Shown: in pieces, positions 45,697 through 58,874 of the stretch
How the letters are laid out: each line of letters opens with the position of its first letter
Position numbering within the stretch: position 1 is the first letter of the stretch
Origin: Doris montereyensis
Lineage: Eukaryota > Mollusca > Gastropoda > Nudibranchia > Dorididae
Assembly (NCBI GenBank): GCA_037039925.1
Contig: JAXRKP010000562.1
Coordinates: forward strand, 151,001-215,000
Reading direction: 5' to 3'
DNA: 64,000 nucleotides
Made by a program: the position numbers and the translations under genes
The notes under the pieces: model-generated
The model's input: only the letters and a program-made list of their open reading frames with translations
Told to the model about the DNA's origin: nothing
Databases searched by the model: none

Positions 45697-46439
<743 letters not shown>

Positions 46440-46440
<1 letters not shown>

Positions 46441-47290
46441 ATATCTGTGTAGGAACAGGCATCAGATCTGTTTGAAAAATTGATATCAGTGACCTTTGGG
46501 GTGGGGGTGTTGTTGTAATTTATTTTTAGGCATTTTGTCATGTATGTGTGATTGATCTACGTTCTGGAAAAGTTGTTTTTATAAACTGTACATTGGTGTG
46601 AAATTATTTTATTCAGAATAGAACTATTTTTAAATGTCAAACTGAACTGTCCTTGGAGACAAAGTTGTCACAATTGTATGATAATATATATTATCTGTAT
46701 GTATATATATATATATATATATATAATATGCTTTTGTTTATGAACTGCTTTTAAAGGGTATATACTGTATTATAATGAGATTCTCAGCATATTATATTGT
46801 CAAATGTGATGTTTTACTAGACATTGTTAGAAACTTATTGTTTTCCAGTCTTCATTTACAGCAGTGTTTATTAATGTTGTGTTATAATTCATTTTCTTCT
46901 CTTTTTTTGCTGTTGTGATGAGAGATGGGGTTGGGGATGTATACGGCAAGTTTCGAAAGAAAAATGGAGATACGCTTTGTTTGGCTTTGGGTCATCTCTT
47001 CTTGTTTTCTTTTGTCTTTTTCTTGTTTATTTATTACTGAGTAGCTACAATTTCTTTCTTTCTCTTTATCAGCTCCCATTCTACCTTCTGGTGTATGGGT
47101 AGTAACTAAAATAAGATTCAAAATGTTACGGTATAGACACAATGACAAATTTGCCAGTCGGTTTTGAACTTTGTTTACATTTCACCACAGTAATTTGATG
47201 TGTATCGATTTACTGGAGTTGGTGTCTCGCGTCCACCAAATGTGCAGAAGGACATTTTAGTGTATTTATTCATCAGGCCCTATAACTACC
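46440..47290. other. No recognised gene; short TA tract
   Basis: A (TA)n tract lies at 46697-46725. Otherwise the sequence is AT-rich and unique. Confidence 0.4.
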
Positions 47291-47524
47291 ATAGCTGCCA
47301 ACCAGTATGTTAAAAATGGAGAAATTGGGGTGAACACCCAGAGTTTGCAAAACTGCTGTTACACTTCTCACCATCATGGCCAGCATTTAGCCCCAGACTT
47401 TGTTATTTACTTCAATGAGGGTTGATTTGAGTTCACTCATAAATTTTGTCTTGAATATTAGGGGCCATCTCGCAAGTTCTCGTCACCAGAGTCTGTTTTT
47501 CGATTTGGAAAGGTTGGCAGCTAT
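47291..47524. mobile_element. MITE-like element 1, compact copy
   Basis: Perfect 13-base terminal inverted repeats ATAGCTGCCAACC and GGTTGGCAGCTAT enclose 234 bases. The body has GGGGTGAACACCCAGAGTTT, GACTTTGTTATTTACTTCAA and TTGTCTTGAATATTAGGGG. It shows no open frame. This is the cleanest reference copy for the family. Confidence 0.8.
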
Positions 47525-48880
47525 GAATTATACTTTCAGGGTAATATTTGTTGTATATGCTTCTGAAATATTTGTGTTTGATGTGCCATGACAAAGACAT
47601 CTCGACTAAATATTTATAGGCCTATGCATAATGTCAAGGAAAGAAATGTGTACATATATATATATATATAATACATATGTTGTCATACACGCAAGTTGTC
47701 TTTCCAGAACTGCATTTAAACTAATAAGTCATCTTAGTTACAAAGTGCACCCTTGTCAATGAAATGTATGATCACAATTTGTATTTCATGTCCAAAATTG
47801 TCATCAAATCCAAAGCATGTAATTGTAATGTTAAATGAAAACTCGCTCAGTACATAATCTTCAGAGGTGTGAAACTGCACCAAGTGTTCACCTATAACAT
47901 GGCAACAACAAAAACTCAACCCCCAACAACACCTCATGATTGCTGCCTGACAGAGGTCGTGGTACTGGTACCCGCATAATTCATTGATCAACTTTGTAAT
48001 ATTTGTATAGCACCGCCTACATTCCATAAATTAAGACAAATAAGTCAACTAGCCGTTTTCGAGAGTTGAGTGTAGGGGTTATCAGAGGAAGCTTGATTTT
48101 TCTCAAGGCATACGGTGTGAAGTGCTAATTTGATATTGTTTTTCCACGCCGTCTTTACTTTCACCAAGCGTTAATGACACCTAGCGACCCATTTCGCTGC
48201 TGGGTTCACACAGGACGGCCTGAGACATTGGCTCGGACTGAGAATCAAACCGGGATCTCCTGAGTGTAATAAGTCATGTGGAAATATTAGAGGTGTAGTA
48301 AATATTGCAGGTGTGGCATTAGCAAGACAAAGCAGTCAGAAGAGATCTTTTGACATTTTTTTAATTTATGCTTTTTGTTTGAAAAGATTGACCTGAGTGC
48401 ATCATGTGACCAGCGGATTTGCCAACTGGCTGGCGATTCATGGACAGCAGAAGCCATTAGTGGTTTTGATTCCTGTTTTTGGGTTGTTTTAAAAGTCCCA
48501 TTCACATCAGTTCATTACATTTATATTATATATCTACATGACAAGACCGTCTTCACATACCCAGCCCGTATGGTGACTGCTAGCTATGCTTTGGCATGAT
48601 TCATCGACTCCCTATAAGTTGTCTAAAGAAACAAATATTTTTTAAACCCCAATATGTTTGAAAGTAACAAGACATATATATGTTACAAGAGTAAATTGTT
48701 AAGTCGGGTTAAGAGCTTAGAACAAATACGGTAGTCAGATCTTCCACTTAGACTTTGAATAAAAGTCGGCTGTAAAAGGAAGACAGATATGATCCTCATT
48801 TAGATTTAATTTGTTGTCATCGTCTTTGTTCATCTACTCGCATGAGGTCTGTCCGTGTTGTAAAGTAAATCCCATTCGTC
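47525..48880. repeat. Mostly unique; degraded SINE-like repeat at 48140-48265
   Basis: The sub-region 48140-48265 matches 5495-5680 and 19160-19220 (CTGGGTTCACACAGGACGGC, GAGAATCAAACCGGGATCTC). The rest is AT-rich without a gene. Confidence 0.45.
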
Positions 48881-48884
48881 ATTG

Positions 48885-48990
48885 GAGGTGGGTGGAGCTG
48901 ATAGGTCCTACTTCTTTCCTTTCACTTTTTCACTTGTGTCCTGAGATCACCACACATATGGTGGTTGCGGTAAATTTCAGTGAACTGTCA
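48885..48990 (+). repeat. Repeat C copy
   Basis: AGCTGATAGGTCCTACTTCT, TTTCCTTTCACTTTTTCAC, CTGAGATCACCACACATATG, GTAAATTTCAGTGAAC. The preceding TAAATCCCATTCGTCATTGG is shared with 46180-46200, giving the full head of the family. Confidence 0.75.
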
Positions 48991-49734
48991 TGGCAGTGGT
49001 TGACAACATTTATTGCGATGGGTTTCTGCATGTCTTCAGTTTATGGTCACTTTTGTTTTCTCTCTCCCCGATTCTCGTAAATTATATCAAGGAAGATAAC
49101 TTGAACTTGGCTAACTGTTTGTGTTCATGTTTTGGAGAGTTGACTAGTCTGGTGTTTGAGTGGGTGGTTGACAGATGCTGCTGGTAGGTCATGTCTTGTC
49201 ATTTCCTCTTAAACCTATCCTGCCTAAGGACCCTCCACAATTCTAGTCTATGCCTAAATCCTCACTTCCTACTCAGTCTGGGACGCAACTTTGAGGAAAA
49301 GTAAATCTGTCTCAGTTAAGATTAATTTTATACTTTGAACATCTTTGAATTTCAATGAAGAAATTATAATAAACTAGAGAAGAAAACAAGCTTTCAGAAA
49401 ATATATGCTTTTATATACAACCATTATGAATGAGCCTTTAATTGTTTGTAAATTTTTTGAGTAGGTCGGTAAATTCATTGAAAGTAATAACATCGCTTTG
49501 TTTACAATCGCTGTAAGTCAAAAACGAAAGCAGATAAAAATATGTGGGTTTTCCATAAAAGAGCCGAAATCTGGCACATCATGAGTTTGCCAATTCCAGT
49601 CTCACACACTGTGAGATCTTGTTGCTATGCGAGTGCAAAGACGAAGAGTAAGCGAGGGCGCTTTAGGCATCGAGGCCGATGTCGCAGTAGGATTCATTGT
49701 GGATGTTACATTTGGTCGCAGTAGACAGGAAAGG

Positions 49735-49830
49735 TTCAATTCACCCCTGAGATAATTGCATGTTGTGGACAGGGTAAATTTCAATCAATGAATTACGCAT
49801 ATATGGAGGACGGGATGAATTTCAATTAAA
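49735..49830 (+). repeat. Repeat C tail fragments
   Basis: CAATTCACCCCTGAGATAAT ... GTGGACAGGGTAAATTTCAA, then a second tail-like stretch ATATGGAGGACGGGATGAAT. A further fragment with head only is at 50370-50450 (GGCGTCACTGGTAGGTCCTA). Confidence 0.55.
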
Positions 49831-51100
49831 TCATAAACAAGCTGGTTTTAATGGTTTTCTCAGTCATTGTAATCTGATGTATTCATCTTACAGACAAAAG
49901 AGTGTGACTTTGATTTTAATACTGGTGAGTGGTTAGTTGGTGGGACTGGGACTGGGAGCTACTGGAGACGAAAGAAAGCAACAAAGACAAAAAAGATGTG
50001 AAAAACTGGTACTTATATCATGATAAAATTATAAACTAAAAGCATGCTGCTGTTTTTAGTTTATATCGGAATTTTACAATATATTGAAGTTTGAGCACGA
50101 TTTTTTTGCCATTATATAATATATAGAAAGCATTAATTTCTTGTGTTCAGCACCCATAGCTTTTGTCTTTTGCTAGCGGGGGAAAAGTAGCCCATTTATT
50201 GTGAAAAGACGTTTTTGCAGTTAAAAAGGCATTAATATGTTTGTGTGCAGTATCCATAGCTTTTATTGCATTTATGGGGGGTATGGCTCATTTATTGTGA
50301 CAAGATTTCTTTGCTAGCTGTGTTTACTTCCTTTCAACTCTTATTGTCTTGTCTGTATTACTGATTTTGACAGGCGTCACTGGTAGGTCCTACTATTTTC
50401 CTTCCTCTTGTATCTTGCATTTCGCTGTTTCCTCTTAATACACCCAATGTAACAATCATATTGTTAAGCGCTATTATCTGTCCGACTCCGTTGTGCTTTT
50501 GGGTTTGTGAATGTACGTAAAGTAGTCACTGCTTGCAGTGTTTTGCTGGCACAACTCTCTGTTGTTGGAAATGATTTATATATGTTTTATATGTTGTTAT
50601 TATAATAATAAAAAAAAGAATGGTGCTTCCTCTGCCTAACGTAAACTAGCCTGAGTTATGCCAAAGTCTCTATGAAAGTAAGAGTTTGGGATTTGAGGGG
50701 GGGGGGCAGAAAGGTTGTGGTTGGTTTTGCAGTTTGTCGTTTTATTGTTTTTGCTTGTTACAAATTAATATATATATATATATATTATGTTAAATATGTA
50801 TATATATCAATATATCAAATGTGTGGACTGCAAAGTATAAATGATATATCATTTTATATTATAATGTAAAGGAGTATATATGTGAGTGATAAAAAAAAAC
50901 CCTAAGATTAATATACATTGATATTAATAGATGTATTTTATATTCTAGATCTCAGTCTCGTGTTTTGGAATGGAAAGAGGCAATGTTTTGTTGCTTTACC
51001 GCTATTTACGCCAAAATGCATTTATGACCTTGAAAATGAAACTGTTTAATTGGAGTATGCTTATTCATGAGCATTTTTTAAAGTTTTAGAACTTAGTTAT
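49831..51100. other. No recognised gene
   Basis: AT-rich. A G run lies near 50697-50706 and TATATA tracts near 50768-50810. Confidence 0.35.
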
Positions 51101-51104
51101 CCAC

Positions 51105-51270
51105 GCCCGCCATTGTTTAACACTAACGTGGAACTTGTGCTCAATGCAACACACTTCACCCAGGTTGTCCAAGTGAGCAAAAAGTTTTCTTGCCAATTTT
51201 CTAGTAAGTCGTGGAACTTGTGCTCAATCTCACCCAAGAAAGGAATGTGACTAACACTAACGTGGAACTT
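51105..51270. repeat. Short repeats with CTAACACTAACGTGGAACTT
   Basis: The word AACACTAACGTGGAACTTGT occurs at about 51119 and 51254, and CGTGGAACTTGTGCTCAATC at 51209. The copies alternate with unrelated sequence. Confidence 0.5.
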
Positions 51271-51639
51271 GTGCCTCCTCAAACCAACTTGAAAACAATC
51301 TTGTTGCTCCAAAAAGTAAGTCTGTGTCAAAGGGAAAACAAACCACTTGCTCATATTTTGTGGCAACTCCGATGTCCGAAATGGGCTCGAATCTAGTAAG
51401 TCTTAAGTGCTATACTTTATTTTTTTAAAAACCTGAAATGAGTTTTTCAGGGTCCATACGACTAATATTTTAAGACAGAAAGAAAGAAAAAGAGCTATTG
51501 TATAGTAAATTTATCAGAGCTTCTCAACTGAGTGTGCTATTGCTAACTTTTTTCTGGGCTTCTCATGGAGTTTCACACGTCAAACTGGTGTCTCTATTTT
51601 CCTTCCTCTTGTATCTTTTTTCTCTTTCCACACCTAAAC

Positions 51640-53450
51640 GTTAAAGTTACAAACTCACAGTAATGAGCTTACCCAACTAATAGGGTGTCTAAGTTTTTTT
51701 TGTGATTCTGCATCCACACCTAAAGTTCAAGTTCAAGCACAGTAATACTATTACTAAAAGAATTTATATATTTTCATCTTTCAGTTTAATAATAATACAA
51801 TTGAATGGTGATCCCTGAATTAGTTCCTTTAAATGCATATTTTTTTCCTTTTGTTTTTCCATTGACTGGCTTTCTTCTTGGCAAGTCCTATTTCCCTGGT
51901 AAGTCCCTAAGTTTGGGATTTGAAAAACTTGCAGTTATTTGATTTTTCACTCAATTTTATTTCAGTTTATACACTCTGGACAGGAAGGATAATACCCTTC
52001 AAATTTCATATGTTTGGGTAAATTGCAATGAATATGAGGAACAAAAAACATTAAACTTCCAAAATTTTTTTGAATCTGATAATTATCCTAGATGAAGAAT
52101 TTTGTTTTAACGAAACAAACCCTAAACGTAAATAATCTAACCTTCCTAACAGCCTAAAGTTAGAGAAAGGTAGAGTTTAGGATATATCATCAAATTTGGG
52201 TAGGCCTTGTCACATGAAGGAAATAAAACCAGTTTGACTTTTAATTTTTGATCAAAAATGGAATGCTGATGTAGTTTTTATCAGGAGAAAATAATTGAAT
52301 AGCTACAATTCTTTAGTCTGAAGCAGGAGTGGAAAATTAGTGAAGTTTTGGCATTGGAACAGACAATGTTTTAGTTATTTCAAATTTACAGAAGTAGTTT
52401 ATTCTAAAAATATTACTCTATTGTCAATATCAGCATACAGCTTTAATCTTGAAACAGTTCAGTTTATGCATAAAGAAGGATAGCATTTTTTAGGCTATAA
52501 AAAAAAAAGTATTGAGGTTTGATTACATTTCAATTTCTTTCTGCTTAAATTTTGTGTTCATGATTTTTAAAAACGCCCAGGATTCAGTGGCATTCAACTA
52601 GATTGAGGTTTGTTTACATTTTTTGTATTGGTTGGGGTGTGTGTTGTTTGTGTGTTGTTGAGAGTTAACTTGCTCCCATTAATGATTTAAACAAATCATT
52701 CTTTAGTGATCTGTTAATGCTCCTGTGGTGTTGACATGGCAATCATTTTTTCTTATCATGTTGTTATCTCCTGGGTGTTTTCTAGTAAATTTTATGCAGA
52801 GACTACTGTACTGTTGCTATACTTTAAACAAATATAAATATGTAATCAGCTTTTTTCTCTTTTTGCCTAAAGTTTCAATTCATGGAGCTCAGTGAGCTTC
52901 TAAGACATGGCTTGCATCCACACCTAAACGTTCAAGTTGTAATACTATTGCCTTTTCAGTAATGATCTTTTATAATTATGAATGTTAATTTATGGCATTG
53001 ATTTTCTTAGTGTGGGTGTTGCTTAGGTCCCTACTTTTTTCCTTTCCTCGTTCACTTATTTTCATTCTTGCAGTTTTTTTAACCTCTCTTTGTTATTTTG
53101 TTACAGACCTTCTAGATAGGATAATAACATCAAATTTGGGCTCACATTTCCAGTTTGTTAATTTGATCAAAAATGGAATGCTGATGTAGTTGTAGACATG
53201 AATTTGAAATGGCACCTAGAAAAGCATTTCCTTGCGTTCTAATTTATTGTTTCAACATACACTTTAATCAGTTCAACTTCAATGCGGCTATTATTAATTT
53301 TAAGAATCCTTAGAATTTTGTGTTCATGTGATTTTTCAGTGGCATTCAACCTCTGATTAACTTGCTTCATTATCTTAAATCATTCTTTTGTATCATGTTG
53401 TTAACAGGTTTGATTTTAAACAAATATAACATTTGTAATCAATCTGAAAA
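51640..53450. repeat. Diverged direct duplication with internal losses
   Basis: Landmarks appear twice in the same order: ATCAAATTTGGG (52188, 53128), TTGATCAAAAATGGAATGCT followed by GATGTAGTT (52245, 53162), TTTTGTGTTCATG...AGTGGCATTCAAC (52550, 53318) and AACAAATATAA...GTAATCA (52828, 53418). The first set spans about 650 bases and the second about 300. CCACACCTAAACGTTCAAGT-like words at 51638, 51712 and 52918 are a third repeat. Confidence 0.6.
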
Positions 53451-53689
53451 TTTGAAATGTTATAGCTTCATTTTTCAGAGAATCTTATATTATGTTGTTA
53501 TCTCTTTATTTATTACATCTTTTAAATATAAATAGATGGCTTTTCACTTCTGAAGATTTCATGCATTTATTTTTTTTCTTGAATTAATTATTTGTATTTT
53601 GTTATGGGATCTGAATCCATTGATCTGTATTTATTACATTACTTTTCCTGTTTGTTCATGAACTGTTTGTTTGTTGTTTCCGTGGGGGG

Positions 53690-54020
53690 GGGGGTTAGCC
53701 CAAAGGCAAGGTGTCACTGTCTGCCTATCAATCAAAAGGTAGTGGGTTCTTTCTTTTAACTCTTTCACTTTTCTTTTATCTTGCTGTTTCCTCTTAATTC
53801 ACTTTGAGATCATCATGATGGTGGACAGGGTAAATTTCAATTTAACATTAATAACAAACACATTCTTGTGGGCGGTTAGCATGAGCTGCTGGTAGGTCCT
53901 TTTTTCCTTTCTTCACTCATTGGGTTGCCCTTACTTTCATTTCACTGTTTCCTCTTTATTCACCCAGAGATCACCACATATGGTGGACGGGGTAAATTTC
54001 AATGAAAATGAAATAAACAA
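53690..54020 (+). repeat. SINE-B head fragment and two repeat C copies
   Basis: 53690-53752 has AAAGGCAAGGTGTCACTGTC...AAAAGGTAGTGGGTTC, the tRNA-like head of SINE-B. 53755-53850 and 53870-54020 are repeat C copies, the second complete (GGGCGGTTAGCATGAGCTGC, TGGTAGGTCC, CATATGGTGGACGGGGTAAA). Confidence 0.65.
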
Positions 54021-54084
54021 GTGGGTTAACTTCCACTTTAACTTCAACATCTATGTGCAGCCTAAAGACACAATCTGCTCTTGT

Positions 54085-54260
54085 CCTATTGTAACATGTG
54101 TAGCAGTACAGTGGGAGTCGCATCTATGTGCAGATCACAACACATTAAAGATCCCTTGGTCATTTACAGGCCAGTCTGGGCAAAATTTAAAATCCTACCA
54201 AAAACCCTGAGATTGAGATCACCATAGTTGTGGATGCGGGTAAATCCATCAGATAGGACT
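54085..54260 (+). mobile_element. SINE-B 3' part
   Basis: TGTGCAGATCACAACACATT, AAAGATCCCTTGGTCATTTA, CAGGCCAGTCTGGGC, CCCTGAGATTGAGATCACC, GTTGTGGATGCGGGTAAATC. Confidence 0.75.
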
Positions 54261-54334
54261 CGAACGAAATGTCTACAAACAATACCAATAGACATCCCCC
54301 CCCCCTTTCATTCTTTTTATAAATAAACATCACA

Positions 54335-55310
54335 CATCCACCGAGACCTGGTGTGGGTAAAATAATCTACAACGAGGTCTCAGTAGAGGTAAAATCATCT
54401 ACAACGAGGTCTCAGTAAGGGTAAAATCATCTCTGAGGTCTCAGTAAGGGTAAAATCATCTACAAGGTCTCAGTATGGGTAAATCATCTACAACGAGGTC
54501 TCAGTACGGGTAAAATCATCTACAACAAGGTCTCAGTAGGGATAAAATCATCTACAACGAGGTCTCAGTGCGGGTAAAATCACCTACGAGGTCTCAAGTA
54601 TGGGTAAAATCATCTACAAGGTCTCAGTATGGGTAAAATCACCTACAACGAGGTCTCAGTATGGGTAAAATCATCTACAAACTACAAGGTCTCAGTATGG
54701 GTAAAATCACCTACAATGAGGTCTCAGTATGGGTAAAATCATCTACAAGGTCTTAGTATAGGTAAAATCACCTACAACGAGGTCTCAGTATGGGTAAAAT
54801 CACCCTACGAAGGTCTCAATATGGGTAAAATCACCTACAACGAGGTCTCAGTATGGGAAAATCATCTCGAGGTCCCGGTATGGGTAAAATCACCTACAAC
54901 AACGAGGTCTCAGTATGGGTAAAATCACCTACCACAACGAGGTCTCAGTATGGGTAAAATCATACAACAACGAGGTCCCGGTATGGAGTAAAATCACCTA
55001 CAACAACGAGGTCCCGGTATGGGTAAAATCACCTACAACAACGAGGTCCCGGTATGGGTAAAATCACCTACACCACGAGGTCCCGGTATGGGTAAATCAC
55101 CTACAACAACGAGGTCCCGGTATGGGTAAAATCACCTACAACAACGAGGCCCTGGCATGGGTAAAATCATCTACAACAACGAGGACCTGGCATGAGTAAA
55201 CTCACCTAAAAAGGAGGACCTGGCATGGGTAAAATAACCTACAAGGCAGACCTGGCATGGGTAAAATCACCTACAACTACTACAAGAATCAAGCATGGGT
55301 AAAATCACCT
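54335..55310. repeat. 32-35-bp minisatellite
   Basis: About 29 copies of GTATGGGTAAAATCACCTAC plus AACGAGGTCTCA. Left copies carry ATCATCTACAACGAGG and right copies ATCACCTACAACAACGAGG with CCCGG or CCTGGC, so the variants are ordered. Many units have small deletions. Confidence 0.93.
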
Positions 55311-55815
55311 CACACCGAGGACTAATGTGAGGACCTAGGGTCAGTCCCGATGACCTTGTTGACTTTGCATTCAATCAAGGACTGACTAATGGGACCTAGT
55401 GTCAGTCCCGATGACCTTGTTGACTTTGCATTCAATCAAGGACTGGCCTAATACGAGGACCTAGGAGTCAGTCGCGGCGATGACCTTGTTGACTTTGCAT
55501 TCAATCAAGGACAGGTCATAATACGAGACCTAGGGTCAGTCCTCGATGACCTTATTGATTGCTTTGCATTCAATCAGGACAGGATAATGCAGGACCTAGG
55601 GTCAGTCCCGATGACCTTGTTGACTTTGCATTCAATCAAGGACAGGCCTAATACGAGGACCTAGGTCAATCCCGATGACCTTGTTGACTTTGCATTCAAT
55701 CAAGGACAGGTCTAATACGAGGACCTAGGGTCCAGTCCCGATGACCTTGTTGACTTTGCATTCAATCAGGACAGGCCTAATCGAGGACCTAGGGTAAAGT
55801 CCCGATGACCTTGTT
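55311..55815. repeat. 65-bp minisatellite
   Basis: About eight copies of GATGACCTTGTTGACTTTGC, ATTCAATCAAGGACAGGCC, TAATACGAGGACCTAGGGTC, AGTCCC. It begins directly at the end of the preceding array without a spacer. Confidence 0.93.
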
Positions 55816-55964
55816 GAATTCGGCTCCCACCGTGGCCAGTAAGTAGAAGTAGAAAAGCCCTCTGCTGTTGATAACTGGATAAACCAAAAAAGGCCTTCCA
55901 GACATTCAATCACCCACCCCTGACTCTCTGTGAGTGTTACACACTCTGCTCACACAGCGTGAAA

Positions 55965-56260
55965 ATGGCGTCTGTGGTCAAGTGGTTGGTACTAAGGCTG
56001 CTGTACTTTTGATCATGAGGTCGCGGGTTCGAATTCTAGCACAGCTAGGTCAGCCTTGTTCCTCGGGAATGACACTTAACCCTCATTGTCCATTACTCAG
56101 CCCAGGTGCAAATGGAAACAAGCACTAGCTTGGGCGTAAAACCTGCGTCAGACTAGCGTCCTTTCCAAGAGTTAAGTTATTATCACTTGTTCTGCCTTGT
56201 GCTATAAAAACTAGAATAAACTATGACTCTATGGGCAGTAATGGCCATGAATGAAGTTTG
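55965..56260 (+). mobile_element. SINE-A copy
   Basis: The head TGGTCAAGTGGTTGGTACTA and CGCGGGTTCGAATTCTAG are A- and B-box-like. The body has CCCAGGTGCAAATGG, GACTAGCGTCC and CTATGGGCAGTAATGGCC. Confidence 0.85.
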
Positions 56261-57585
56261 TTTCTTTCCTTTTTTTTAAATATAGTAATAACAGCCCTTT
56301 TTACAATTATAACATAAAAATTTCTAAAACAGATGACGTTGACAAAAATATTTATGAAAGACTCAGCACACAGCTATCATTTTGATCTTAAATGTTTTAA
56401 TATTGACATTAATGACAACCATTTACACACCTACACCCCTAAAGAGGCCGACTGATTTGTCATCTCCTCCCACTGCGGATTCCTTCAATGAAACCAACAT
56501 GCTAACTTTACAACTACTACAATCATTCCTTCCATTCATTCAAACAACGAATCTAAAATCAACATATCATAACGTGTTGTGTCATCATGTGTCATTGCAC
56601 ACCCCAGATCTCTTCAAACGCGTTGCAGACTTTAGAGCAGGTGATGGATAGGTGATAAGTGGGTAGTTGCTGATGGAGTAGCTGCTCTCTGTGTAGTCTG
56701 GCGTCACCTGCAAGTAGTGGAAGGAAAGGCGTGCAAAGATGGATGAGAATTCGGTATGAATGAGCTACGGGCATATTGCAGTGTGTTTACTCACTCGCCC
56801 GTTAAAGATCAGGCAGTCCGGACAAAGATAAAAATCCTACCAAAAGCCCTGAGATCACCTTGGTTGTGGGTCATGAGAAAAACCATTTTCCCCCAAAATG
56901 GGACAAATCTAGTTTATTGAATTATTGGGTGGAGCAGTTCATTCCCTTTACAACGATACCATAAAAGAAGCTCAGTATCGATTCTTTGAATTTATACAAA
57001 TTGTTTAGAAACTAAAAATAGTTTCAATTACTGTGCAATTTTTGGACTTTTTTCCCTATCTTTCTAGCAGATTTTATTGCAGTTATCATGTGCATATAGC
57101 TTTCTTAATGTTAGTGGGGGTTTTTTTATCTTGAGCAAAAGCTCAATGCATGGGGATCTTTTGTGGGCTGCTCTTTGAGAAATTTGTCATTTTTGGTGGA
57201 TAATTGAGAGCAATTGTTATAATTATAATTATTATCCTTGCAAACCTAAAAAAAATTTTTTTAAAGTTATCAAATAAAAAACTATTCAAGATTTCAAAAG
57301 TTCAATGCATGAGTTGAATGTTTCTACGTGCAACTTGTTTATAACCAAAACGAAAACTATTGGAGCTAATTCTTTTTAAATATTATTAACTAAAATTAAA
57401 ATTTACATATTTCGTCAAAAGAATTTAATCAAAATGGCAGCCATTTCCATGAAAACTACATTACTAAAATAAGTTCAACTAAGACTTTCAACAATTTTTT
57501 CGTATCATTTCGTCATGCTGGACTCAATTATGAACCTTAAAATGTCTTCAAAGACAAACTAAAAAAATCACAAAAACAAAAAAAA
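56261..57585. other. No recognised gene; a SINE-B scrap
   Basis: 56805-56895 contains AAAGATCAGGCAGTCCGG, CCTGAGATCACCTTGGTTGT, the tail half of SINE-B. Otherwise very AT-rich. Confidence 0.4.
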
Positions 57586-57589
57586 AAAA

Positions 57590-57670
57590 AAAAAAATTTT
57601 TCAACCTGTCGAGCCATCAACCCACGACCTTTTGGTTCAGAGGTCGACACTTTGCCTCGGTGGCTGAAAG
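57590..57670 (-). mobile_element. SINE-B head fragment
   Basis: CAACCCACGACCTTTTGGTT, GGTCGACACTTTGCC matches the heads at 2235 and 39895. A poly-A run of about 20 precedes it at 57577. Confidence 0.6.
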
Positions 57671-57901
57671 AAAATAAGTGAAAGTGGAGGCTGACTTACA
57701 CTTCCATGGGCCATGGCTCCAATCACAAAGACAGGCGGGTCCGTCTTTGGGAACTTTAGTCCTGGGGTCTCAGATCTTCTCGGCACTGAAGGACATAGCG
57801 TACTTGGGACATCCAGTGGGCAAGTGGTCATCTATGGGGTTCTTGATGACCTGCACGGGAGTGAGAGAGAACGATTGCCTTCTTCAATTTAATGTTCCTT
57901 C

Positions 57902-58200
57902 CAGAGCCATTATGACCCATAGAGGTGGAGCTTATCCCAGTTTCTATAGCATGAAATGGAACAGGTGATAATAACCTGTAAATCACCTCCTGGACAGGAC
58001 ACTGGTCTGGTGTAGGATTTTATTCCCAAGCTAGTACGTGTACCCATTTGCACCAAAGTTTAGTTGGGAAAATGCGTGTTAAGTGTCTTTCCCAAGGAAC
58101 ACAAAATCATACCTAGCCCTAGCTTTGATAGGATTTGAACACGGGACCTTATGATTCCAAGTCCGGCAGTCTAACCTGCCACTTGACACCCGCTGACACC
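57902..58200 (-). mobile_element. SINE-A copy
   Basis: The reverse complement of the family: CTATAGCATGAAATGG, CCTCCTGGACAGGACAC, CCCATTTGCACC, CTTTCCCAAGGAACACAA, GGATTTGAACACGGGACC (B-box side), CTAACCTGCCACTTGACACC (A-box side). Confidence 0.85.
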
Positions 58201-58870
58201 CGGAGCCAGCTAAGGCCGTAAACGATTTTGTCATCTTTTCAAGGGTTCTCTCGGGCGCAAACTGACCTGTATCCAATTTTGAACAAGAAGAAAAGGATGC
58301 CCTTCTTGAACTAGTTAAACTTTAATTTATTGAATTGCTTCATAAATCAACAATTTAGTCTAAAAATTTCCCCAGTGACAGGCTGAGAAAACTATCTTTT
58401 GTCGTTTCACTCTTTTACCAATGTCTGTCACCACCTAGCTGTTTCACCTTAATTCACCCACAGATCATCGAAGCAAGTGATAAAGATAGATTGGACAATG
58501 TAATAGTAATAGCACAGTAAGCAGAAGCAGTCTAAAAATATGTCTTTGGGAGATTGAAAATTTGTGCTGATAGGAACGTGGACCGGTAAGAGACTACAGA
58601 GACCGAAATTATCTCGGTTTATCATACTATAATTATAATGGAGGAAGTGGAAGTAGGTTTGATCATGTAATCAATTTGGGCTTTTAAACCAGACTTCCAT
58701 AAATTCTACAAACTTTTATAACAACGACAAGGATAGACGCAGGCAGAGTCAAAACGCTTCGGAAAATTGTTTTATCCGAAGTAACTATTTTCCTTTATTG
58801 ACTTGAACAACTTAGGGAAATGTTCCGCCATTTTCTACTCCACCCTGTAGAACATTGAAAACAGCTCTGT
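58201..58870. other. No recognised gene
   Basis: Unique AT-rich sequence with a possible repeat C scrap near 58438-58470 (CACCTTAATTCACCC). Confidence 0.35.
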
Positions 58871-58874
58871 ACCT

